This document shows positions 6,495 to 11,757 of a stretch of 11,757 nt of DNA, piece by piece (position 1 is the first letter of the stretch; the number at the start of each line of letters is the position of its first letter). This DNA is from Deltaproteobacteria bacterium (GTDB lineage: Bacteria > Desulfobacterota > DSM-4660 > Desulfatiglandales > HGW-15): contig JAHECH010000063.1 of NCBI GenBank assembly GCA_024641835.1, positions 1-11,757 of the forward strand, read 5' to 3'. The notes beneath the pieces are model-generated. The model was not told where the DNA came from and searched no databases. It saw nothing but the letters and a program-made list of their open reading frames with translations. Position numbers and translations under genes: made by a program.

Positions 6495-6553
6495 GGAGCT
6501 TGCTCCTGCGGGAGCAAACCGCCGGTCGTGGTTTGATGGTTCATTAAGGAGGG
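6495..6553 (+). promoter_or_regulatory. Structured leader with alternative hairpins before the cyclophilin-like gene
   Basis: GGAGC (6495-6499), GCTCC (6502-6506) and GGAGC (6511-6515) alternate, so the middle segment can pair with either neighbour. The second pairing extends to TTGCTCC-TGCG-GGAGCAA. AAACC (6516-6520) and GGTTT (6530-6534) form another short stem that competes with it. The Shine-Dalgarno AAGGAGGG (6546-6553) follows, 7 nt before the ATG. A regulatory role is inferred; it could also be a short repeat of the REP type. Confidence 0.4.
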
Positions 6554-6560
6554 TTCCAGG

Positions 6561-6932
6561 ATGAAAATAAAGATTACTATCGGGAAATTGGCGATGGAAG
6601 CGGACCTCAATGATACCCCCACAGCCAGGAAAGTGGCAAAGGCCCTGCCCATCAAGGCCTCCTTTGACACCTGGGGAGATGAGATCTACTTTGCCATCCC
6701 GGTCACTACCGATCTCGATGACTCGGCGAAAGAGGTGGTGGAACTGGGGGAACTGGGTTACTGGCCCACAGGCAAAGCCTTCTGCATCTTTTTCGGGCAG
6801 ACACCCATGAGCAAGCCAGGAAGAATCATCCCAGCCAGTGCCGTGAACATCATCGGCAGGGTCAAAGGGGATCCCGCTCTGTTCAGGAAGGTCATGAATG
6901 AACAGGAAGTCCGCCTTGAGGCTACCTCATAG
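6561..6932 (+). CDS. Cyclophilin-like fold protein (DUF369 / TM1367 family)
   Basis: A 123-residue single-domain protein. Family-typical features are ADLNDTPTARKVAKALPI (15-32), WGDEIYFAIPV (38-48), LGELGYWPTGKAFCIFFGQTP (about 62-82, written here as the family's 'GDxxYWPxGxxxxIFFGxTP' pattern) and ASAVNIIGRV (94-103). Members share the cyclophilin beta-barrel but usually lack the prolyl-isomerase catalytic Arg, and their biochemical role is not established. There is no signal peptide, so it should be cytosolic. A strong AAGGAGGG site precedes the ATG. The stop codon region overlaps that of the convergent recD2 by 6 bp (TCATAG), so the two mRNAs must overlap at their 3' ends. Confidence 0.9.
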   Translation: MKIKITIGKLAMEADLNDTPTARKVAKALPIKASFDTWGDEIYFAIPVTTDLDDSAKEVVELGELGYWPTGKAFCIFFGQTPMSKPGRIIPASAVNIIGRVKGDPALFRKVMNEQEVRLEATS

Positions 6933-9155
6933 CCGTTTCAGCCGTTCTGAGAGGTACGTGTACCTCTTCATGATCCTGTCGTTTCTGATGCCTGTGGCAA
7001 GCGCTTTCTTGCTCCCCACCACGACCACCAGCTTCTTCGCTCGGGTCACAGCCGTGTAAATGAGGTTCCTCTGGAGGAGCAGGTGGTGTTGGGGCAGGAT
7101 GGGGATAATGACCGCCGGGTACTCGCTCCCCTGGGATTTGTGCACGGAAATGGCATAGGCGAGGATAATCTCATCCAGCTCTGATGCCTCATACCGCACC
7201 GGGATACCTTCATAGGTCACAACCATTTCCTGACTTTCCACTTCCATGGAGGTGATTTTTCCGATATCGCCGTTGAAGACTTCTTTCTCGTAGTTGTTCC
7301 TCGTCTGCATGACCTTGTCTTTGAGTCTGAATGTCCTTCCCCCCCTGCTCAATTCCTGTTTTGTCGGATTCAGAGCTTCTTGCAATCGCAAATTCAGGCT
7401 TTCCGTTCCGAGAAGCCCTTTATGCATTGGCGAAAGGACCTGGATCTGTTCGAGTGGATCGAACCCGAACCTTTTGGGAATCCTTTCGCACACCAGCTCC
7501 ACCACGGTGCCGAGCGCCTGCTCCGGCTCATCCTGCTCGATGAAGTAAAAGTCTTCGAGATGCCCTTTCTTTGCGCTGAGTTCGGGCATGAGGCCTGTGT
7601 TGATTCGATGAGCATTAACCACGATTCGGCTGTCACCTGCTTGCCTGAAGATATCTTTCAATTCCACCACCGGAACTCTTCCGGAAGCAATGACATCTTT
7701 CAGTACATTTCCTGCTCCTACGGAAGGGAGTTGATTCACGTCGCCGACCATAATCAACGTCGCCTGGGAAGGAAGGGCTTTCAGGAGGTGGTACATCAGG
7801 GTGGTGTCAATCATGGATGTCTCGTCAAGGATCAACACATCCGCCTCCAGCGGGCGATCCTGATCGCGCTGAAATCCCATCTTCTGAGGATTAAACTCCA
7901 GCATTCTGTGGATGGTTCGAGCAGGATATCCTGTCGCTTCAGTCATGCGTTTGGATGCCCTGCCCGTCGGCGCGGCCAGATGGATCTTTGCCCCCAGCTC
8001 CCGGTATATTCTGATAAGGGCATTGATGATGGTTGTCTTTCCCGTGCCCGGTCCCCCGGTGATGACCATGACTTTTTCCTGAGATGCCGTCTTCACCGCT
8101 TCGATCTGTTTTGGCGCCAGGGCGAGCCTGATTTTTCCTTGAACCCATTGGACCGCTTTGTCCGCATCTATCTTTCGGATGCTTTTGGGGGAGACGATGA
8201 GACGGGTCAGATGGTGGGCAGCGCCTGTCTCGGAGACATGAAAGTGCTTGAGATAGACGGCTTTGTTGTTAAGTTGAAATACCTCCAAGTCCTGGTTCAG
8301 GTCTTCAATGACGATTCGCCCCTCGAACGCAATCGTGCCGATGGCTTGTATAATAATGTCCCTTTCCACATCGAGAATTTCCCTGCATCTCTCAATGAGC
8401 TGCTCATAGGGATAGTAGACATGCCCCTCTTCAGAGAGCTCATTGAGCACATAGAGGATCCCCGCCTCTGCCCTGGGCGCCGCATCTTTTGCAAAGCCTA
8501 TCTTCTGGGCAATCTTGTCTGCCGTAAGAAAGCCGATGCCGAAGATGTCCGTGGCGAGCCGGTATGGATTCTTAGAAACAATGGATATCGACTCCCATCC
8601 GTACTTCCTGAAAATTTTTGTGGCGTAAGCCGGGCTCACTCCGTGACCCTGGAGAAAGATCATGACATGCCGGATCTCCTTCTGCTCTTTCCAGGCTTTT
8701 TGGATCATTTCGATTCGCTTCTGGCCGATACCCTCCACCTTGTGAAGCTCATCGATGTTCTGGTCAATGATCTGTAAGGTTTTTTCTCCGAATTTTTTCA
8801 CGATACGCGATGCCATCACTGGCCCTATTCCTTTGACAAGACCGGATCCGAGATACTTCCTGACTCCGCTGACAGTGGCGGGAACGATTGTCTGATGGCT
8901 GGTCACTTTGAACTGTTTGCCGAACTTGGGGTGGGTAAGCCAGGCGCCCCTCAGCTTCAACATCTCACCCGGCGTTGGGGCAATGAGGTTACCGACTATA
9001 GTAACAGGTTCCGAAGACCCGGAGACTGTGAGCTTGGCTACGGTGTAGCCTGTCTCTTCATTGACATAGGTAACCCTTTCGATCTGGCCCTCAAGCTCAT
9101 ATCGAGAATCGTCGTCCTTCGACTTGGAGTTGGCCTCATCTTCAGCCATGCGCAA
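6927..9155 (-). CDS. recD2: RecD2-family SF1B DNA helicase
   Basis: A 742-residue 5'-3' helicase of the RecBC-independent RecD2 (RecD-like/TraA-like) type, acting in DNA repair. The N-terminal extension (about 18-90) has the family pattern LEGQIERVTYVNEETGYTVA. Helix-hairpin-helix segments lie at about 105-150 (KGIGPVMASRIV, VEGIGQKRIEM) and near 204-215 (FGIGFLTADKIA). Helicase motifs are Walker A GGPGTGKTT (367-375), Walker B LILDETSMID (441-450), motif III MVGDVNQLPSVGAGN (469-483), motif V SVHKSQGSEYP (670-680) and motif VI YTAVTRAKK (700-708). All key residues are intact. The frame can start at TTG 9155 (AGGAAAGG 7 nt upstream) or at ATG 9149 (13 nt upstream); the two differ by two residues. 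No RecB or RecC is nearby. A MITE-like element lies 53 bp upstream of the start. Confidence 0.95.
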   Translation of the reverse strand: MRMAEDEANSKSKDDDSRYELEGQIERVTYVNEETGYTVAKLTVSGSSEPVTIVGNLIAPTPGEMLKLRGAWLTHPKFGKQFKVTSHQTIVPATVSGVRKYLGSGLVKGIGPVMASRIVKKFGEKTLQIIDQNIDELHKVEGIGQKRIEMIQKAWKEQKEIRHVMIFLQGHGVSPAYATKIFRKYGWESISIVSKNPYRLATDIFGIGFLTADKIAQKIGFAKDAAPRAEAGILYVLNELSEEGHVYYPYEQLIERCREILDVERDIIIQAIGTIAFEGRIVIEDLNQDLEVFQLNNKAVYLKHFHVSETGAAHHLTRLIVSPKSIRKIDADKAVQWVQGKIRLALAPKQIEAVKTASQEKVMVITGGPGTGKTTIINALIRIYRELGAKIHLAAPTGRASKRMTEATGYPARTIHRMLEFNPQKMGFQRDQDRPLEADVLILDETSMIDTTLMYHLLKALPSQATLIMVGDVNQLPSVGAGNVLKDVIASGRVPVVELKDIFRQAGDSRIVVNAHRINTGLMPELSAKKGHLEDFYFIEQDEPEQALGTVVELVCERIPKRFGFDPLEQIQVLSPMHKGLLGTESLNLRLQEALNPTKQELSRGGRTFRLKDKVMQTRNNYEKEVFNGDIGKITSMEVESQEMVVTYEGIPVRYEASELDEIILAYAISVHKSQGSEYPAVIIPILPQHHLLLQRNLIYTAVTRAKKLVVVVGSKKALATGIRNDRIMKRYTYLSERLKRL

Positions 9156-9207
9156 AAGGTCGCCTTTCCTGGGACAATTCTACAGTTCATGCCCTCTCTC
9201 TTCAAGG

Positions 9208-9541
9208 GCTGACTTTGTCCCATAAGTGGGGTTACTGGACACAGGGGGTACGGATTGGGGGTCGCGGGAGTCTCTTTCAAAATAGAGAAACGAAGAGAGA
9301 CTGGGAATGACTATGCAAAAAGGGGGCAGCGAAGGCGGGCGGCGAGGTTTCATCAGTCATTCCCATGCATGGTCTTGGATGGCTATTCCTGGGAAGCCCT
9401 CCGCCCGCCTCACCCATCACCTAAAGCTGGTCACGAGGCAGCGTTTCCTTCGTTTCTCTATTTTGAAAGAGACTCCCGCGGCCCCTCAGGCGTTTCTTGT
9501 ACCCCTGTGTCCAGTAACCCCACTAATAGGTAAAAGTCAGC
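9208..9541. mobile_element. MITE-like element with long inverted repeats and 7 bp target duplication
   Basis: The outer ends are perfect inverted GCTGACTTT (9208-9216) and AAAGTCAGC (9533-9541). Inside them lie long, nearly identical inverted blocks: AGTGGGGTTACTGGACACAG and then GGGG, next CGCGGGAGTCTCTTTCAAAA and TAGAGAAACGAAG. A central GC-rich stem includes GGCGGGCGG and its complement CCGCCCGCC. The element is flanked by the direct repeat TTCAAGG (9201-9207 and 9542-9548), which looks like a target-site duplication. It has no transposase, and ORFs inside it are artefacts of the palindrome. It lies upstream of recD2 and probably separates it from its original leader. Confidence 0.85.
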
Positions 9542-9566
9542 TTCAAGGAGGGAAAACAATCAACGT

Positions 9567-9644
9567 TCACTCTCCATTCGCGATGTCCTTTTTGGTGAAT
9601 ATCTTCTCAAAAATGGAGGACATGAGTTGCAATTTGTTCATCAT
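9567..9644 (-). CDS. Possible 25-residue small ORF upstream of recD2
   Basis: The frame starts ATG ATG at 9644 and encodes a Lys-rich peptide containing LQLMSSIFEKIFTKKDIANG. It lies about 72 nt downstream of a minus-strand TATAAT box, between that promoter and the MITE-like element. No good ribosome-binding site precedes it. It may be a small gene or leader peptide once continuous with recD2, or chance. I do not recognise it. Confidence 0.25.
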   Translation of the reverse strand: MMNKLQLMSSIFEKIFTKKDIANGE

Positions 9645-9676
9645 GGAGAACTGATTCATTCCGCATCCAAAATTTT

Positions 9677-9698
9677 TATACAAATTCTTTTATGTATA
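9677..9698. promoter_or_regulatory. Inverted repeat TATACA-N10-TGTATA
   Basis: Perfect 6 bp arms at 9677-9682 and 9693-9698 are one to two helical turns apart in an AT-rich spacer. They would lie just downstream of the leftward promoter's start site and upstream of the rightward one. It could be a second regulator site; AT-rich chance is also possible. Confidence 0.3.
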
Positions 9699-9715
9699 GT
9701 CTATTGAAATTACAA

Positions 9716-9745
9716 ATTATAAATGCCATAGTACGATACTATGAA
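9716..9745 (-). promoter_or_regulatory. Leftward sigma70-like promoter
   Basis: On the minus strand TTCATA (9740-9745), an 18 bp spacer and a perfect TATAAT (9716-9721) point toward the small ORF and recD2. The palindrome at 9727-9743 lies in its spacer and overlaps the -35 box, a position typical for repression. Confidence 0.45.
9727..9743. promoter_or_regulatory. Perfect palindrome CATAGTA-CGA-TACTATG, candidate operator
   Basis: Two perfect 7 bp arms with a 3 bp spacer. The centre (9735) lies about 54 bp upstream of the expected start of the rightward promoter and within the spacer of the leftward promoter. Such placement fits a dimeric regulator that represses one side and can activate the other. 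The cognate protein is not encoded in this window. Confidence 0.6.
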
Positions 9746-9753
9746 TTTTTTTC

Positions 9754-9782
9754 TTGACAAGCAAGTCAGATATCCCTATATT
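9754..9782 (+). promoter_or_regulatory. Sigma70-like promoter of the ferredoxin-metV operon
   Basis: TTGACA (9754-9759), a 17 bp spacer and TATATT (9777-9782) make a near-consensus promoter. Transcription would start near 9789, giving a leader of about 137 nt before the chosen ATG at 9926. I see no recognisable riboswitch in that leader. Confidence 0.7.
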
Positions 9783-9925
9783 TTTTGCTATATCGTTCAT
9801 CCTGTAGAACCTTCTTCCAGAGCCTGGTGATTTATCCCGCAGAACCGAAGAAATCCATTTTCAACATGTATGAATGTATCAGAGACAGCAAGCAAGGTGG
9901 CGTTCAGCAAAGAGAGGTGATGAAA

Positions 9926-10420
9926 ATGATCGGAGCCAAATCGCTTTCCATTAACCCCCTCAGGTGCAGCGGATGCAGGGATTGCGAAATCGCCTGCTCG
10001 ATGAGGCATGCGGGGAACAAGAAGTGCACCGAATCACGCATTCACGTCATGGGGGGCGGCCATGAGTTGCGGCGCTTTTTCCTGCCCATCACGTGCCAGC
10101 AGTGCGTCAACCCCCCCTGCGCGGCCGCATGCCCGAAGAGTGCTATTCGTCGCGACCCTCAACTCGATCGAGTGGTCCTGGACGAAGCCCTTTGTGTGGG
10201 ATGCAAAATGTGCGTCTCTGCCTGCCCTACGGGAGCCATGGGTTTTGATCCAGACGTGGGACTTGCGTACAAGTGCGATCTTTGTAACGGCGACCCCCAG
10301 TGCGTCAGGGTTTGCCAGGCCAAAGCGATTGAGTATGTGGAAGGCCATGAGCTTCATCAAGCCCGGATGATGGAGTCAGCATCCAAGATATTCCAAGCGA
10401 TCAGAAGCCAGGTTGCCTGA
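9926..10420 (+). CDS. Ferredoxin-type electron transfer subunit with four [4Fe-4S] clusters
   Basis: A 164-residue soluble polyferredoxin of the DmsB/HycB/CooF type. It has sixteen ligand cysteines in four sets: C14-C17-C20-C24 (CSGCRDCEIAC), C57-C60-C65-C69 (CQQCVNPPCAAAC), C90-C93-C96-C100 (CVGCKMCVSAC) and C117-C120-C126-C130 (CDLCNGDPQCVRVC). C34 is an extra cysteine. Ligands are exchanged between sets in this family, so four clusters are expected. The start chosen is the ATG at 9926, 8 nt after GAGAGG; ATG 9920, six bases upstream, is too close to that site, and the frame stays open to 9785 without a better site. There is no Tat or Sec signal, so it is cytoplasmic. It is first in an operon with a second ferredoxin and metV, which points to passing electrons to or from methylenetetrahydrofolate reductase. 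Confidence 0.9.
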   Translation: MIGAKSLSINPLRCSGCRDCEIACSMRHAGNKKCTESRIHVMGGGHELRRFFLPITCQQCVNPPCAAACPKSAIRRDPQLDRVVLDEALCVGCKMCVSACPTGAMGFDPDVGLAYKCDLCNGDPQCVRVCQAKAIEYVEGHELHQARMMESASKIFQAIRSQVA

Positions 10421-10442
10421 GGGAGATCAGAGGGGAGAGAAA

Positions 10443-10850
10443 ATGATGGCATACTTCCGTGTCAACGAGCGATGTAATGGTTGCTTGGCCTGTGTCCAGA
10501 ATTGTCCCGCAAGCGCCCTCGCCTTCGAAGACGAGGGGAACAAAAGAAAACTTCTTCACAACATGACGCGCTGTGCCCGGTGCGGGAATTGCTGGAGGGT
10601 TTGCCCGCAGAGAGCAGTGGAATTCCAGCACCTCCTTCACGGTCCGTGGGAAGAGGTTGTCACCATGGAACTGGTGCGGTGCATCGTTTGCGGCGAACCT
10701 TTATATACTGCGGATTTTGGAGAAAACCTTTCAGAGAAACTGCAGCGAAAAGTCGATCCCCTCTGTCCCGCGCACCGGATGGCGCATCCCTTTTCGGTCT
10801 GGAAAAAGTTTTCGGCTGACCCGTTGCCTCCAAAGGGGGTGGAACCATGA
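10443..10850 (+). CDS. 2x[4Fe-4S] ferredoxin with C-terminal Cys/His site
   Basis: A 135-residue protein with two classic ferredoxin motifs: C11-C14-C17-C21 (CNGCLACVQNCP) and C44-C47-C50-C54 (CARCGNCWRVCP). A tail follows with C80-xx-C83 (RCIVCGEPL) and C108..H111 (LCPAH), which could bind zinc. This layout resembles the small ferredoxin subunits of formate hydrogenlyase and energy-converting hydrogenase complexes (HycF/CooX-like), but the match is by pattern only. The chosen ATG (10443; a second ATG follows directly) is preceded by AGGGGAGAG. It lies 22 bp after the first ferredoxin gene and overlaps metV by 4 bp (ATGA), so translation is probably coupled. Confidence 0.88.
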   Translation: MMAYFRVNERCNGCLACVQNCPASALAFEDEGNKRKLLHNMTRCARCGNCWRVCPQRAVEFQHLLHGPWEEVVTMELVRCIVCGEPLYTADFGENLSEKLQRKVDPLCPAHRMAHPFSVWKKFSADPLPPKGVEP

Positions 10851-11524
10851 TTGTCGGCAAGCTCAAACCTCTGCCCGAAATCGTCTCCTATATTTCGGGT
10901 TTCAAGAACATCTTCATTGTGGGTTGCGGTAGTTGTGTGACCGTATGCCTTTCCGGAGGAGAGAGGGAGGTGAGAGCCCTCGAGCGTGAGCTCGTTAATC
11001 CGTCTCTCTATGATAATAATGCTCCCCCTTCTATCAGCGCGGATACGTTCCAGCGCCAGTGCGAGCGGGATCTTGTGAAGTCCTATCTCCAGGTCCCCGC
11101 TCAAACGGATGCGATCCTTTCCCTAGCATGCGGTGCGGGTGTACAGACCCTTGCCAGTGTTTTTGAGAAAATCCCGGTGATCCCTGCCCTGAATACGTCA
11201 TTTCTCGGTGCCCTGGATGAACCCGGGACATGGCGCGAGAAATGTCTCGGGTGCGGCGACTGCGTGCTTACCTACACGGCAGGCGTATGCCCGATAGCCC
11301 GCTGTGCAAAGCACCTGCTCAATGGCCCCTGTGGCGGTTCATCAAAAGGAAAATGTGAGGTAAGCAGGGATGTGGATTGTGCGTGGCATCTCATCGTGGA
11401 GAGGCTAAAGGCCCTTGACCGGGTCGAGGATTACGAAAAACTGCAATCCATCAAAGACTGGTCCCAGGATAGAGGAGGTGGCCCGCGTCATCACGAGAGG
11501 TTCGCCAACGCGCCCTTCGAATAG
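10847..11524 (+). CDS. metV: MetV, zinc/iron-sulfur partner of methylenetetrahydrofolate reductase
   Basis: A 225-residue protein of the 'methylenetetrahydrofolate reductase C-terminal domain' family (MetV). In acetogens MetV binds MetF and links it to electron donors in the methyl branch of the Wood-Ljungdahl pathway. The N-terminal part has CGSCVTVCLSGGEREV (C27, C30, C34). The C-terminal part has the family signature C133-LGC136GDC139, VCPIARCAKHLLNGPCGG (147-164), KCEV (169-172), CAW (178-180) and the late GGPR (211-214). The family usually reads TGGICP where this protein has TAGVCP. It starts at ATG 10847, overlapping the preceding ferredoxin stop, with GGGGTGG upstream. metF does not follow within the 233 bp left in the window. 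Confidence 0.9.
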   Translation: MIVGKLKPLPEIVSYISGFKNIFIVGCGSCVTVCLSGGEREVRALERELVNPSLYDNNAPPSISADTFQRQCERDLVKSYLQVPAQTDAILSLACGAGVQTLASVFEKIPVIPALNTSFLGALDEPGTWREKCLGCGDCVLTYTAGVCPIARCAKHLLNGPCGGSSKGKCEVSRDVDCAWHLIVERLKALDRVEDYEKLQSIKDWSQDRGGGPRHHERFANAPFE

Positions 11525-11626
11525 ATTTCACTTCAAAAGGCTTCCCCCTCGACCGTTCCTGTGCCCTCCCGGCTATGAATATCGGGGCCATGGGGGCATA
11601 AGCGCTAACTAAACCGGCCGATGATA

Positions 11627-11757
11627 CCTTTTCTTACGTTCCAAGTCTCCCGGGCTGGTCTTTTCTACGGCTTATCTACGGGGGAGTTCTGCCCCCTCCC
11701 GCTGTTCCCCTCGACTTCGCTCGGGGCCAGGGGTTTCCCCCATAGATAAACCGTGAA
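11627..11757 (+). repeat. Palindromic dispersed repeat, copy 3 (internally shortened, cut by window edge)
   Basis: It shares CCTTTTCTTACGTTCCAAG, GTCTCCCGG and the palindrome arms with copy 2. The arms here are ACGGCTTATCTACGGGGGA (11667-11685) and TCCCCCATAGATAAACCGTG (11734-11753), with an apex hairpin CCCTCGACTTCGCTCGGGG. The two small GCCGCC/GGCGGC hairpin modules are absent. The preceding 11525-11626 shows no gene or promoter that I can support. Confidence 0.75.

Noticed and set aside
7380..8777. Long open frame of 465 codons on the plus strand inside recD2
   Set aside because: It is antisense to recD2, whose helicase motifs are all intact in the opposite frame; no recognisable protein pattern or ribosome-binding site was seen.
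9307..9654. 115-codon plus-strand frame crossing the MITE-like element
   Set aside because: Most of it is palindromic repeat sequence; the frame is a by-product of the inverted repeats.
9785..9925. N-terminal extension of the first ferredoxin by 47 residues
   Set aside because: The upstream TTG lies at the predicted transcription start and the extra residues are not ferredoxin-like; ATG 9926 has a well-spaced ribosome-binding site.
10413..10442. Earlier TTG start for the second ferredoxin
   Set aside because: It overlaps the previous stop codon and lacks a site as good as AGGGGAGAG before ATG 10443.

Overview
The window looks like part of a genome from an anaerobic bacterium of the Desulfobacterota/'Deltaproteobacteria' type. 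Three things point there: a MetV gene of the Wood-Ljungdahl methyl branch sits behind two polyferredoxin genes; small MITE-like inverted repeats are present, one with the terminal sequence GCAGGTTGCTGAAAAACA that I remember from deltaproteobacterial genomes; and several small proteins resemble families I associate with that group. No rRNA, tRNA or CRISPR array is visible, so this assignment is inference. Both ends of the window lie inside copies of the same palindromic repeat, so it may be a whole contig that broke at repeats.

Left part (1-4501): a repeat fragment and a complete MITE-like element (223-427) precede a leftward gene for an archaeal-type (DacZ-like) diadenylate cyclase. A possible 45-residue small protein lies upstream of it. 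Divergent to these is an 85-residue orphan EF-Tu domain II-like protein, which overlaps tail to tail with a leftward cluster reading pyrG (CTP synthase), a zinc-ribbon protein, and an unrecognised 179-residue protein.

Middle (4502-9155): a divergent promoter region with a perfect GC-rich hairpin leads into der (double-GTPase ribosome assembly factor). Next comes a complex palindromic repeat, then a small cyclophilin-like (DUF369/TM1367) protein. Its stop codon overlaps that of recD2, which runs leftward.

Right part (9156-11757): a 334 bp MITE-like element flanked by a 7 bp direct repeat separates recD2 from a possible 25-residue ORF. An AT-rich region follows, with back-to-back sigma70-like promoters around a perfect 7-3-7 palindrome. 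The rightward promoter would drive a three-gene redox operon: a 4x[4Fe-4S] ferredoxin, a 2x[4Fe-4S] ferredoxin with a Cys/His tail, and MetV. This operon probably feeds electrons to methylenetetrahydrofolate reductase. metF and hdrA are not in the 233 bp downstream, where the window ends in another repeat copy.

The parts most worth attention are the redox/MetV operon with its palindromic control region, the archaeal-type c-di-AMP synthase, a compact three-way-junction structure nested in the first MITE, and the hairpin-module repeat family.
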